Origin: Marsupella aquatica
Lineage: Eukaryota > Marchantiophyta
Direction: 5' to 3'
Length of the DNA stretch: 64,000 nucleotides
NCBI GenBank assembly: GCA_973895155.1
Contig: OZ316895.1
Location: 14,632,001-14,696,000 of the forward strand
Shown here: piece by piece, positions 46,561 to 59,306 of the stretch
How the letters are laid out: each line of letters starts with the position of its first letter
Position numbering within the stretch: the stretch's first letter is position 1
The notes under the pieces: model-generated
The model's database searches: none
What the model was told of the DNA's origin: nothing
What the model saw: only the letters and a program-made list of their open reading frames with translations
Program-made: the position numbers and the translations under genes

Positions 46561-48613
46561 GTGCTTAACGGCACAGTCCAAAACAATTTTGTCCGGAACT
46601 AGCGAATGCCAGCTACGCCGTGAACATCTCCCCACGCGGCGTCGCGCGAGCGGCCAGACCGGTTTCACGCCGAGGCGGGTCCCGCCAAGGTTCTCCACCG
46701 AGCCCCATGTTCGGAACTCAGGTAAGTTCCATCTGACGGATCACCGCTTCCAGGCTCTCTGACAGCTCGTTTCTTACGGCCAGATCTGGGAGTGGGCTTG
46801 CGCCACGGTTAGGTTCCGGGTTAAGGCGCTGAGATTTTCACCGTCCGATTTCTCATCGGTGCTGCGCTGCGGGGTTTCCTGGTTGGGGTGAAGTTACCTC
46901 AGGCTGCTCGGAGGTACAAAGGGACACAGAAGCCGAGAGTGCCGGCTGACTTATCCAGTTTGGCAGTGGAAAACACTGATATGACAGCTTACTCAGGCTA
47001 ATAAAGGAAAAGTGCGTACTCTATTACTACGGAGAACAGCTATAGGGTAAAGCGCTAAAAACCAATTGTTTCACTACCTCGAGTAATTTGTCTGACGGAC
47101 CCAAACCAAGCTTTTCTCCCCAATCAACCCATGACTTGTAGTGTACCTTGATTTAAGGTCTATGAACGGTCTAGATCACTCAAGAGTCACATCAAGGAAC
47201 AGTTTTCATTTAGGGTCCATTAAACATATACCAATACGGCTTGTCAAAATAGCTCCATAAGGTTGATCCAGCCAGGACATAGACATATGTTATGGCCAGG
47301 ACATAACTCCCTCCGGCTACCTAAACAAATGTCCCATAAAATTTCATGTCCCAAAAAGTTTCAACAGTAAGACTGTTTTTATAGCTGTACTTTAACACAC
47401 CCTAACCAAACCTAATTTTGGGGGTCCATCAAGCATATACATGTATGACACCTCATACAATATGTGTCTTCCAAGTGCTCACAATATATAGTTGTCTTCC
47501 CTTCACAATGAGCCTGTGGCTTCAAGCTTGTTGCGGCTAATGGATCAACTTGCTCAAGATTTGTTTAGCTTTGAACCATGGCATGGAAAGTTCTAAACTC
47601 ACTTGTGGATGAACCTATCTAGAAATCACCCGAGCATAGGCATATGTTAAATTAGTTGAGCTTAGACCAATGCTAAAGTTGGCAAAGTATGGACCCCTAA
47701 GATAGTGTGGATTTAGACTAAATATGTTTTTGCTTTCTTAAAAAAAACATTTTGGGATCCTCTGTGAGTTCCAAAGTTTCCATAGAGTTCACATTAAAGC
47801 TTATGAGTGTTTCTTGTGCATTAAAAGATTGTCAGAGAGCGCACCAAGGACAGTTCATTCTCTTTTTTCTAAACTTTGAAAAATGCTCATTATTATCACA
47901 TTTACTAGAAGTTTTAGGGCACATTCCAATAGTAGAACAATATGTCTTACACAACTAATTCATAGCAAAAATACATGTTTTTGAGTAGGCAAAAAATAAA
48001 GCACGGATGGACTGGCAGGTTGGCTGTGAAGCCTGGATGGACTAGAATCTAAATGATTTGGATAGTAACTTTTCACAGTTTCAACTCAAATATGACCTCT
48101 AAACTGTCAATTGACTGTTTGCAGGTTGTTTCATTGGGGGGTCTCAAAGCGTTGTTGTAACAAGTTACGAGTTGGCCATCAGGACTGAGTTATGGGAACA
48201 GCCATAAAAGTTGCCGGGAGGCCAAAATCGGCTTCTGTAAGAAAGTATCGCGGCCGCAGGCCAAACCGGTAACTTTAACTCTGAGACTTTGAATTTGCAT
48301 CATCACAGCATAGAGTTATCAGAACATCCTGTCATGAAAACATTGCATCATCCAGGGACAGAAACTACATGTCAGACATTGTGTATTATTAGAATGCTAT
48401 TGTGACCCCTTGTAATAGACTTGAGCTTGTCCAACAAGGACAGGCCAAAAGCACTTACTCCGAGAGAGAGTACCCATAACCCATCCTTTATGGCAGGGGT
48501 CCAATGAATGCATACCCACCCTGCAACCAATGGCCCATTATAAGGTCTGTTCATAACGTATTTTAGGGCACAACTGGTGTCCCATAACTTTTCCTTACGG
48601 CCCTGCTTTGAGG
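46561..48613. other. Intergenic DNA, part of an uncertain inverted-repeat element
   Basis: No gene was recognised. From about 48131 (TTGGGGGGTCTCAAAGC) to about 48899 (GCTTTGAGACACCCTA, read across MITE copy F) the ends form imperfect inverted repeats. Subterminal GTTATGGGA and CCCATAAC also face each other. A second transposon type may lie here, but no target duplication was confirmed. Confidence 0.35.
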
Positions 48614-48879
48614 CCCGGGATCCTCACTTCCTTTCTTCTGACCCATCTGGTGCGAAGAGGTTATGGTTTTTTAATTCAATTGCGTGTAAACCTTTAGAAT
48701 TTTTGTGGAAGAAATATAAGGGTGTTTCAATCCAATTTTGAGAATTATGAGAATCATATGTGTTTTTAATACCAAACATGTGAATATTCCTAGAACTTAT
48801 TTTCTTAAGTTTTAGGGTGTTTATTGTTTGAAAACTCTGCGCATGATATGGGACCTCCCTTTGGAGTGAGGCCCCCGAG
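48614..48879. mobile_element. hAT-like MITE, copy F
   Basis: A 266-bp element, CCCGGGATCCTCACT to AGTGAGGCCCCCGAG, flanked by CTTTGAGG (48606-48613) and CTTTGAGA (48880-48887), 7 of 8 bases identical. The internal AATTCAATT and AATCCAATTTTGAGAATTAT resemble copies C and D. Confidence 0.8.
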
Positions 48880-48887
48880 CTTTGAGA

Positions 48888-51800
48888 CACCCTATTCAAT
48901 TGACTCTCTTGTAAGTTGTTTCTTATACCCTAACTACTTAGGGCCTTCACAAAATGAAAGTTTAGGATGTAATCATGTTTGTGTTCTTAAAAAATGGAGG
49001 ATATGATACAAAATTCTCAACTTTTGGCACACAATACATCAACTACTATAATAATTGTGTAATGCTGCCAAAAACTTTATCATTTGCTCAAAAATTAGAA
49101 ATAGAGGGAACAAACCTTAGCCGTCAGATTTATGTGGAATCTTTGCTTGATTGACCAGGAGTGTCCAAAGATATATTTATTTTAGTAAATTACGTAGCAT
49201 ATGTGATGATTCTCAAGTTGCATCACCAAAACTTAGCACGCTTGGAGGAGAATCTTTTGGGGCATGAGAAACTTTTGGCCTTTTGCATAGAGTATGAGAA
49301 TTTAGAAGGAAGAAAACTGGGTTTATTTTGATTTGCACTCTTTTTTTCTCTTTATTTAATTGTGTATTTTTTCTCTTTACTCAGTTTTGGGGAAGGGAGA
49401 AAAAAGGGGGAAGAAGGGAGTCATAAGGGAGTGAATAAATGGTCAAGGAAGGAGGGAAGAAGTGTTCCCTCCCAAAAGCATTGGGCGACCACAATTTGAC
49501 CCAACAAATCTTTGTCTCGCCCCAACATCTTTGCCTTGCCTTAATTAAGATCCTTTGTGCCTCATCTTTACCTTGCCTCAACATCATGTTTTGCCTCATC
49601 CTTTTCCTTTCCTCATCTTTGAATTTTTTATAGGTTTCTTGATTCTCAGTGAAATTTGGCAATACTACTTTCATAGGAAAGATCTTTGCAACCCATTTCT
49701 AGGTAACATAAGAAAATAAGGATATCAAGGGAGGTACTAAAATGTCAAAGCTAAAAACTAAAAAACTTTTCGAACCGATGAAATGAGGGCATCAAGGGAT
49801 AGAGTGGTCCTTAGAAATTCACAACTCTTTCAATTAATCATGAAAAGTAGCTATATTAGATTTGCTGGAAAGACTTTCCCAAGCCGCTTCTAACAAGCAC
49901 AAGAAGAGCCTATTTAGCTGGACAGCAAGGATGTATAGTTGACCCACCCTAGAATATAATTTGATTTTGTCTTGTATCATAGTTAAAGGACATCTACATA
50001 CCTTAATGAGGTAAATTGAATAGGCAATCATTCTTCAAAAGCAATAGAGAGAGTGACAAAGTTTATGGTTGCTAACTCAAGTCTCTTGGTTTAAAATAAT
50101 AATTGTAGTTATTAATAATGATGAAGTAATATTGATTGTAATGCACTAATATGAATCCTTGTACTGATAATCACTGAAGAAATTGGGCATTCTGAGCAAG
50201 TGAGGTGAATTCGCCATACATCAATGTCAAAAAATATTTGAAGGTCAAACTTTGTTCTTAAAACACTTTTGGAGACCAAAGGATGTAAATGAGTAATGGT
50301 GTAAAAAGTGTCATGGTCCATTGCGTTTGCATGGGTCAAGGCGGGCTCAATCCATAGGAGCATCACTTTCACAAAATCAACACAATATAAAAGAATATTA
50401 AATTTAATTCCATACTTTATTTTGGATGATATCAGACAAGAAGTGTGGAGTAAACCTGTAAGAAACTGTCAACTTAGACTAGAAAAATTGTGGAAGACGA
50501 GAGCATAATCACTCAACAAGGCGCCACACCCACAAGACACCACCAGTGGAGAAACTCCTAAAGCATCCATAGCATATGAGAACACATGTGAAGAATGAGG
50601 GAGAGAATGTATTCCTCCAACCTATACCCCCCAAGGGGCTAGGGAGTGAAGGGCAGCCAACATACCACCAAATTCCAATGTTCAGTTTAAACATTCTGGA
50701 GCTTCAGGCATAGGTTAAAAATTAGAGCTTGATGCCAAAACAAGATTATGGAAGGACAATGTTGGCCTTGGAGGACTGTTGCTAGACCTTGGAGTGCATT
50801 GTGGAGGTCTTAGAGCAAGTTGTTTCTTTGTCATGGACATTCATTACTTTTCACTTTGCTAGCATTTGTTTAAATGCCCTTTATATCTTGTTCAAGATGA
50901 TGATTGTTTCTAATCTATCCATGAGCAAAGAAGGAAGAAAATGAAACCACCAAGGGAAGCTTGGTGAAAAAAGAAAGTGTAAGGCTTGAGTTTTCATATC
51001 GAAGAGGTTTGTGTGTCTTGTATTGCCCTTCGTTATTTTTAGTGTTGTTTATAATTGCAAGTAAGAGTATTGCTGGTTGTGTAAACAAACGACTAGAATA
51101 TAGTTTGTATTTATTTTACTATATCATTATCATAGAACCAAATACCTCTTGGTGTTGGCTGTACATGCCTGCTGGTATCTTGATTGTGTCGGCAGCTGTT
51201 TTTGAAACACATGCTGCACCATTAGTCCTATCCGGCGTACAGGTCATGAAAGTTCTCCAAACCTTTGTGTGATATACAACCTCTCTTGGTGAGGCCCCCG
51301 ACTTTCAGCCAAATAGATCATATTTTTTCTCAACTTGTAGTTCCCCCAAAATTGCTATACTAGGACCTAAATTTTCAATAGTAAGTTCCCCCAATATTCA
51401 ATAATTAGTTAAATCTAAAGTTATTTTCATTTTAGGTAAGGTTGCAGTTAGTCATAGAGTATAAAAGTATGCTTGCATTTTCTTCAAGCCAAATTGGAAA
51501 TATTATTAGTGGACTCTATAATTCCTTTTGAGACAGTCATCAACTAAACCAAGCAAACATTCAAATATTGGTCCACCTTAATTCCTGTCAGGAAGCAAGG
51601 TTACCGGTGTGTAACTTTTTCTACTAGGTGCCACCATTTCCATAATACTCTGCCCAGAAAATGTTCCCAGTAATCTTTGTCCGGACAGGTATTATGTATG
51701 ATAATGACAATTTGGGTTGGGGTTAGTGAAACCTGTTCTCACAAAGCTCAGAAAAATTGTTCCCACAAAACTCAGAAAAATGTCCTCACTGCCGTTGTTC

Positions 51801-51995
51801 AGTATTTTCTCACTGCCGTTGTTCAATATTTTCTCACTTTCTGACCAGTATTTTCTCACTTTCTGACCCTCTCACTTTCTGGTCTCATTTTCTGACCAGT
51901 ATTTTCTCACTTTCTGACCCTCTCACTTTGTGGTCAGAGGGTTAGAGACTAGTAACCCAATTACCCAAACCAAGCCATCATTACCCTATAAGTAG
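48888..51995. other. Intergenic AT-rich DNA
   Basis: No gene was recognised. A pyrimidine-rich degenerate repeat (GCCTTGCCTCAACATC type) at about 49490-49620 is similar in character to 1030-1420. At 51785-51935 the phrase ATTTTCTCACTTTCTGACC is repeated several times. A lone MITE-like terminus (GGTGAGGCCCCCGAC) is at about 51284. Confidence 0.5.
51785..51935. repeat. Tandem repeat of TTTCTCACTTTCTGACC units
   Basis: Five to six imperfect head-to-tail units with higher-order duplication (about 55 bp) are visible. Confidence 0.85.
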
Positions 51996-52266
51996 ACTCG
52001 CGAGGGTAGACTGAAAGGAGTAATTCCATTTTGAGCGAACGTTCCCACATTCATTCGCGAGGGTACACTAAAAGGACTAATTACTTTTTGAGGGAACGTT
52101 CCTACTGTGTAGTTAGGCCATTGCCGTCTACCACGGGGATTGCACTTATCCATGGTTTACTGGAATTCAGTCTTGCGCGAACCCGAAAGTCCGTTGCCGT
52201 CTACCACGGATCTTGCACTTATCCGTGGTTTACTGGAATTCTGACTTGCTCGAACCTGAAAGTCTC
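51996..52266. promoter_or_regulatory. Two tandem duplications upstream of the NDUFA13 gene
   Basis: A unit of about 58 bp (TCGCGAGGGTAGACTGAAAG ... GAACGTTCCCAC) is repeated at about 51998 and 52055. Next, a 73-bp unit (TTGCCGTCTACCACGG ... GGTTTACTGGAATTC) is repeated at 52121 and 52194. They lie 500-770 bp before the start codon, in the likely promoter, and duplicate any factor sites they contain. The motif GAACGTTC is palindromic and occurs in both copies of the first unit. Confidence 0.6.
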
Positions 52267-52762
52267 TACGGATGTGTACAGTGTGCGAGGTGAGTGAGAG
52301 CTCTGAGAAGCCGAGACATTTTCTTTGTAAATCTCGATTCGAGAGAGAGAAATTAATGTAGTGCTGAGTGCTGAGTAGGTAGTGAAGTTGTGGAAGATTT
52401 CCATTGTACGGGAAAGGCGACATTTGCGAGCCTGAAGTCTATTGTAAGCTGAGGACAATTTCGGAACTTGCATCTCTCTGAAACAGCGAAGGTTGTTGAG
52501 AGGGTATGAGGAATCGATCGGACCAGGGACCATTTTGGTGATTCATCTGCTCGAAGGCAGAGTTGAGAGACAGTGCTACAGCATTATTTCGGAGACGAGT
52601 TTTTGAGTCGGTGGACCAGTCTTTTGAACGGTGGAAGGACACATTGGAGAACTCCTGCCCTGGGGTGGAGGAACGAATTGACCTAGATCATCGCGGAGAG
52701 TGATTGGCCGAGGAGGAGGAGGTTCGTGGACGAATTGTTTGGTTTTGAGACAGCTTGCAGAG

Positions 52763-54119
52763 ATGACGGAAGCCACGATCCGAAATCAGAAGGGCATGGC
52801 CAGCGTGAAGGACATGCCGATCTTGCAGGATGGGCCGCCCAAGGATGGATTTCCTGCCGTGCGGTATGCGCGGAGAATCCCTAATTCTGGACCTGGAGGT
52901 GTGGCCGTTTTCTTGGCTTCGTCTGTCATCATTGGCTTTGGATTTTATCAAGTCGGCCAGGGCAACCTCCATCGACGGTTGGTTTACTATACCTTGCTTG
53001 ACTGATTGCTCCGTGACTTGGATAGGAGTTTAAAAGTGAAATGACAGGGAAACATTTGGGGCTATGTTTGCTGAGAGTCCTCCTCGTTCAGCTGAAGCTT
53101 TGACTCACTCGAATATGCTCACACGATTGAATGAACTAAATTGAGTGTGACATTTTCCTTTATGAAAGTTAGAAGCCCGATGGGGTTTGGGAGCTTCCTG
53201 AACTCATGAATGGCTGGCTAGGACCGCTAGGGTTTCCCTGACTTGGGGCTGTCTTCCGTTCATCACCGTTTTCATCTAGCTAGCAATGCCAGCATGAATG
53301 CAGTTTTATGGGTAAATTTTACTGTAGCTCAAACAGCCTGCGAGCTTTTTTTAAACTAATGTCTCCTTTTGTCTGGTATGCTTCTGCAGTTCCTCGACTG
53401 TATTTAATCTGAATTAGTGAATGATTGAATTCGTCTCAACTAGGTGTTCTTTGAAGCTTTGAAAGTTGACTCATGAGCTGGAAAATGAGAAAGATTAAGA
53501 AAGTTGACTCATGAGCTGGAATGCAATACTCGTGGTTCACTCTCTGGAAGTCACGTTGCTTTACATCCAGACTTCATTTACGCAGTCTCTCTCGCAGATT
53601 GTTTTGATTCATTGTTTCTGTATCGAGAACATTTGGTTCGTCAGAAGTGTATGATTCCGTTGACAGAAGGTTTGACTGTTACTCTGATCTCGTCTCTCAG
53701 TGCCTTGAAGGATGAGAAAATCGCTGCTCGTGAGGCAATACTACCTCTGATTCAAGCAGAGGAAGATGCAACGTAAGCTCTTACTTCGTGCTTTGGTGGT
53801 TGCAGTAGAGCCCCTGCCAGTTGCATAGGTTTCCTGCTCAGAGTGTACACTTAATACAACTCTAACAGTACGGGATCTTCTATCGTTAGCATATACATTA
53901 AAAATTCTCCATTTCAGACAAATTTCTTTGACAAAACCTTTAATATGGATGTGTTGATTGATCTTGGTTTTCAGTTTTGTAAAAGCGGTACGAGCGCAAT
54001 TGGAGGAGGAACAGAAGCTTATGGCGAACGTTCCTGGCTGGAAGGTTGGGGAGAATGTTTACCACTCTGGACGGTGGATGGCACCGTCAAACGGGAAAAT
54101 GATGGTGGACCTGTCATAG
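52763..54119 (+). CDS. NDUFA13: NADH dehydrogenase (ubiquinone) 1 alpha subcomplex subunit 13 (GRIM-19)
   Basis: Exons 52763-52977, 53701-53772 and 53975-54119 give 143 residues, the same length as the flowering-plant protein. Both introns are phase 2 with GT-AG borders. Landmarks: [34 protein letters not shown], a single membrane span at about 46-64 ([19 protein letters not shown]), then [50 protein letters not shown], and an end at VDLS. It is a small accessory subunit of the membrane arm of mitochondrial complex I, imported without a cleaved presequence in known cases. The 723-bp first intron also contains a 20-bp local repeat (GAAAGTTGACTCATGAGCTG) at 53460 and 53499. Confidence 0.95.
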
Positions 54120-56332
54120 TAGAGTGAAGGGAATCCAAGAAGGGCCCTGCACTACATCCCCTCCTGCTGTTGGAGAGGGGCTGTTGCTGGCCATTGACAT
54201 CACTGAAGGGGATCTGCTATTTATTCAGGCTTCACTTAAAAAAAATTCATAGATTGTTGAAGGAATTCAAAGCTATCTCTTTACTGCACCTCCTGCCCCT
54301 GGTTGGAGAGGGCAGCAACTGATCATCTACATCACCAAGGAGGTATGCAATTATTGAGATTGAGTAGGAGAAACAGACAGTGGATGGATGGTTTGTGCTG
54401 AGAATACTTACCTTCTTCTGCTTCCGATGGTAGTTGCAATGATTGTTGGTCATCTCCCTGTGTTTATTCATTGAGTTGTTGATAACATTTTTGTCAGAAT
54501 ATCTCCAAATTGGCAGAAGTTGGCTATTCATGCAATGAATGTAAATAATTGGCTACTCTGTCTCCCTGTGTGGAGCGGGTTCTTAATTGCTAAGTTGATT
54601 TTTGGTAGAAACCACTGTTTGTGAGCGTGGGAGACAAAAGGAGGGTGACAAGAGGATTGTTTTTCATTAATGTCTCTGGAAGAAACAGCACAGGATTGGC
54701 TTCTGTGAAGCGTATAGTTAAGCAAAGTTCAGCGGATGGAAAACGAACACCAACTAAGACGTCCCAACTGACTGATTGCGAAAGTGCAAATGAATTGGCA
54801 AGTGGAAGGCATATGGATACGATGACCAAATGTATCTGAGTGAGTTGGGAGCGTTGATGATGTGGGAGTTGCAAAATACCATGACTAATCACCGCTCATC
54901 GTTTGTTATCACTGATTCAATAACTGCTCAATTGCAGTAGTGTATTTGATAGTAAACAGCAATTCGTAGACATCTCACGAGACAAACTCTGCATAATGAA
55001 ATTCTAACGAGGGCCTGAAGTGTCGTGTTCGAGTCTGTAAGGAGGGGGCTGAAGTAAACCGGACCCTACATGCTACGCTACTGTCGTTTGAAACTGTGAG
55101 TCGAATGGCAATTGTAACGAGCTGCAAACGAGGATGCTCTTTCAGTGCCATACAACCTCTCATCGGTGACCAATTGGTACTCCCGAAGGAAAAAAGGAAA
55201 GTTGCACGTAATATGTAACGCTGCGTTCGTTAGGTTTCTTGTGTGGTTGACTAAAGTGGCTGAATGGCGTAAATTACGACAGGGCAACTTTCACTGAAGC
55301 ATTTCTTACTAAGTTAGGGATCAAGTGTTTCACTATATGGAGAAGCTGGATGCCATGGATTTTCTCAGCAGTATTTTAAGCTGCTCCTTCCCGGGTGGGA
55401 GGTCACGACTCAGGACATAAATTTCTCCCTGATGAGTTACTGCAAACCTGAGTAAATTCGTTAAGACCTTGGCTTCGAATGGCCTCGTGCCTCTGAATTC
55501 TCGACCTGACGTAACAGGGTCATGATGGCTGGAACTAATTTGTACTCTGTAAACAAGGATTTTTTTCAAGATGAGCTTAGTTTAAATTGAAATTCAGTCA
55601 CGTTCTTCCAAAGCAGATATGATGGATTATTTCTAAACAAGGCATATGGGACACCGTGACTTTTTAGAGATCACGACAAGTATGGACGGCTCTGTCAGTG
55701 ACAGGACCTGTGCTATCACTTATCCACGAAGACTGGAAACTCCTCATCCTCAGGACTTATCTTCGCTGCTCACTTAAACCACAGCCGCGAATAAATCAGC
55801 TGCAGTTACCAGTAACTTCCATTGGACATACTGTACAGTCATATGTAAAGTGTTTTGGGTAGTTTTGGTCATTTTCGTAAATGTTTTACCCTCATTGTCA
55901 TCTTGTCTGTGGTCAATCTACGATCAAAACTTAGATTTAGATAAGATCTAGAACTACTGAAAACGCATTCCAGAAATACTTCAGATTTGCTGAGAAATTT
56001 ACAAAAAAACTACCAGGAGTGAACATTGACTGGGCAGGAGCCCTTTTGTACCGGCAGCTGTGATTTAAATGCTGGACAGAAAAAGATCATACTTCTTGTC
56101 TCCTCAACTACCTCTATGGGCACTGTAACTACAACTACCCTTGCTGAATTCAAACCAGGACGAAAAGTTCAACATGTTACAGCATTAAATCTACATGACC
56201 TATCCTTGGTAACCAAAAGAGTGAGGCTGACCAGAGGTGGTCCGTGCAATAAGAAACACACCAAACAATTTCATGGCTAGCTACTTCGGTAATGGCTTAC
56301 GTATTACTGCCACTGACACCCACGGATTAGCC
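54120..56332. other. Intergenic DNA between NDUFA13 and the Rad60-SLD gene
   Basis: The two genes converge across this spacer. A decayed duplication (CTGCAC ... CTCCTGC ... TTGGAGAGGG) occurs near 54146 and 54283. No other gene was recognised. ORFs at 54590-54892, 55333-55569 and 56026-56280 are unsupported. Confidence 0.5.
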
Positions 56333-57504
56333 TCATGCCCTTTTGACAAAAACTTCCACTATATCTTCATCCTCCAACTCAAGATCATTCGGGCTTTTGT
56401 TCGCATCAAGTTGCTGTCCGTCGAAGCGAAAGACGAAATCTGTCTTGGGACGCTTTTGAACGTTGGTCGCGTAGTGAGTGAACAATTTGTCGAGCTTCTC
56501 GTCCTGCAAAAATACGGCAGACTACTTCATTAGTACCAATTGCACAGGACAGGACTGCGAAATCGAAACCAACAAAATTGGACTGCTGAGGAGCGAAGGG
56601 TGTGCCTCAGCCGACGGTCAAAACAGACGCAAGCGTACCACAAAGATGCGGACCCCGTGACTTTCCCCAGACTCTCCTTGCAGCTTCAGGAGAATCTTCT
56701 GCCTCTTATTGTTGGGTGTCTCTTCATAGGTGCCACTATTACGTTTGCCACCCTCTAGTTGCTGTGGAGAGGCAGCTTCAGTGACCCGTGCTTCCAGCCT
56801 CGAAGCTTCCTCAACGTTTCTCACCGAAGCTTGCCATATGTTTTCGAGTTCGAGTTTCTGTTGCCTGATAAGACAATCACCGCTTACGACATCAAAGGGC
56901 GGGAACAGAAAAATGATGAACGTGCTAGCTACACTAATGCAGTTAATGCAGACAATACTATACACCAATGCAGTTGGTAGCAGATGCCATGCTAAAGTGC
57001 ATAATTATGCACCTGATTTTTAGGAGAGCTGGATCTACAGAAATCGGCCGGGGAGCCAATGGTTGGGGAGGCGGAGGCAGCAGCCAGTCATCATCATTAA
57101 CCACCTTAACTGCGTCATCACACTTCCCGAGATTTTCCTTGCCGAGATTTTCCTTGCCAACCTCGGACTCTGCACTCTTCACAGGACGTGCTGAAGTATT
57201 CGGTTTTGAATGAATCACGATTTCAACATCTTCGTCATCGTCTGCTTGTCATCACAAGAATAAATCCCACAGATCATCCAGCCATATCCGGAAGTCACGG
57301 TGAGTGAACCCACGGAGGATCCACACATAGGCAAAAAGTCAATCTCCAAAAGTCTACAACAGAAGCTACAAACATCAACAATTTGCACGAAGACACAAAG
57401 TGAGGGGATGATAATCAACCGTCCAGAGATATTATTCGTTGCGGTCGGACTCTCGAGTAGTCGAATAATGCATCGAGTCTAATATCTGCCTGTGACTGAG
57501 TCAT
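56333..57504 (-). CDS. Rad60-type SUMO-like domain protein (plant SLD family)
   Basis: Exons 57504-57420, 57241-57013, 56864-56639 and 56503-56333 close in phases 1, 2 and 0, giving 236 residues. It has the plant-family layout. An N-terminal LFDYSRVRPQRIISLDDDDE box comes first. Then come an acidic linker, DDDWLLPPPP, and a coiled-coil-like PALLKIRQQKLELE stretch. A C-terminal ubiquitin-like fold (about 160-234) follows: KILLKLQGESGESHGVRIFV, DEKLDKLFTHYATN, TDFVFRFDGQQLDA, and LELEDEDIVEVFVK. It ends RA without a di-glycine, so it is not a conjugated modifier. SUMO-like domains of the Rad60/Esc2/NIP45 group dock the SUMO E2 Ubc9 and serve genome stability in the nucleus. A donor at 57850 (AAGTTC, GTAAGTCC) suggests an additional 5' leader exon. 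ATG 57504 is the first in-frame start in its exon. Confidence 0.85.
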
Positions 57505-59090
57505 ATCACCAAACGAGAGAAATCCTCATGTCAATAATTATAGGAAGAAGGCAAACATGTCCATTCTCAGAAAGCAAGAAAACTCGAGAACGGATCGAAA
57601 CCTCGACAGTAGACTGGAATTTACAAAGCTAAGCTGAAATCCTAAAACAAGGGGAAAGAGTGCAAGAATGTCGGATTGGAAGGCTTGTCCGGACGAGAAG
57701 CGGGCAAATGCAAATCTAAATCCCACCGACAGTAGTTATCATTCTAACGAATTGCTAGTATGCAGACAACTTGCCGCAGGTCAAGTAATGCCGCTTTGAC
57801 CCTAACGGAAGATCGAGCAACGTCTTCGGAGCCAGAGAGGGAGGACTTACGAACTTCCTTGAAGCGCTTGTCATGATGAGACGCAGAATTGGAGAGCGAA
57901 TTCGTCCGAAAGGTCACAGCTTCCCTCTCGCTTTCTTGCTTTTCTCAGAGCAAGGAATCCTGTAGAAAGAAAAGTGGAATATCCGTCGATTCCACCCGCA
58001 AACTCGCTTGTGGTTTTAATATCACCGCGTCCTTCACTAATCGTGCAATTAGACGTATGGTGCGTTCTACGAGAAACAAATAATGTCCATTTTAGTGAAG
58101 CTCTGAAAGCGACGAATAGCAGCAACCGAGCACTTCTCTCCTGAAGATAAAACCTTCAGACAACCCGCGCAATGTAATTTACAGCCAAAAACCAGCAGCG
58201 AATGTTTCCCTTCTAGAACACAAGCTGGCAAAAGCTAAGGCCTTGCTGACGGCATACCATCTTACAGCCGTTTTCCATTCACAATCGCGAAAATCCGATG
58301 TCCGAACGCACTTAGACCAATATGTCCACCTCTCTTCCCACGATTGGTAGCACCGCAACACAATTATGCAGACCGATAAAGAGGACTTTCTCCCGCCCGC
58401 AACCAGAAACCAAAGCGCTCCCTGTAGCTAACCAAGACACGCGCTTGCATCGTGCCTATCTTTCCCTCCATCCATCTCAAGGCTCACGCTCCTCCTTCTC
58501 CGTAACCCCGAGCCGAGCCGAAGCGGTACCTCAGTCACGAGCAGCAAAGAATTGCTCTTTCTCTCTTCTCCCTGATTCCCTGTCGAACACTTCCAATTTC
58601 CTCTCCCGTCCAACCACGACCACAGAAACACACAAAAATCAACGTCTTCGAGACTCCATATGCCAAGCAGCAAGCAATGTATGTCTGCTACTCTCGATTG
58701 CCTGCCACCCTTGTCGACCAAAAAGCTCCGCACCCCGGCTGCTACCGCTCCCGCCAGTCGATATCAAACGAAAAGCTGCTTTCAATAGCTCGCGTGGAAG
58801 AGGGCAAAGGATAAATGATGAGGCAGGCGATCCTCCTACTCGAAAGAGGTCTAGAGAGGAGCACCGCAGCAAATTAATACGCGCGAGTAGGAGATCCAAA
58901 CTTGTCGGTACTTCCGCCTAATCTTCGCGCACACTTTCTGCAGAGGCGCATTTAATTCGTCGTGGCTCGCTCTTTCGCTACACGACCGCAACCCCCAATT
59001 TTGTTATTTTGAATATCCGAAAGATCCCTCCGGAACTCTTCTGCACGGGACGGAGAAGTTTTCACGCCTTAGGGTTTCCGTCCAGTCAAC
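57505..59090. other. Upstream region of the Rad60-SLD gene
   Basis: A candidate leader exon on the minus strand ends at the donor near 57850. Further up, G+C content rises. A 199-codon ORF (58322-58921, +) is Ser/Arg/Pro-rich and overlaps two minus-strand ORFs. None resembles a family, so I treat it as promoter-type DNA. Confidence 0.4.
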
Positions 59091-59094
59091 AGTC

Positions 59095-59265
59095 ATCACT
59101 CAGTCGATCGCCTTCTCGAGCTCCGGTCTGGTCTGGTCAGTCAGTCGATCGCCATCTCGAGCTCTGGTCTGGTCTGGTCTGGTCTGGTCTGGTCAGGTCA
59201 GGTCAGGTCAGGTCAGTCAGTCAGTCGATCGCCTTCTCGAGCTCTGGTCTGGTCTGGTCAGTCTG
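59095..59265. repeat. Compound tandem repeat of GGTCT/GGTCA pentamers
   Basis: Three higher-order units of the type GTCAGTCGATCGCCTTCTCG AGCTCTGGTCTGGTCTGG begin near 59100, 59140 and 59216. The middle one has expanded to seven GGTCT-like then five GGTCA pentamers. Confidence 0.9.
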
Positions 59266-59306
59266 GACATGGCCCTCACGGCCCCACGGCCCCAAAACAC
59301 GCGCAG

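Noticed and set aside
51270-51300. Seventh MITE copy ending GGTGAGGCCCCCGAC
   Set aside because: No matching opposite terminus or target duplication was found within 700 bp. It is recorded only as a lone terminus.
55333-55569. Minus-strand ORF of 78 codons downstream of NDUFA13
   Set aside because: It has no ATG at its start and no recognisable domain. It is kept only as a possibility.
58322-58921. 199-codon ORF upstream of the Rad60-SLD gene
   Set aside because: Composition is low-complexity Ser/Arg/Pro, no domain is visible, and minus-strand ORFs of similar length overlap it. It is more likely promoter DNA.
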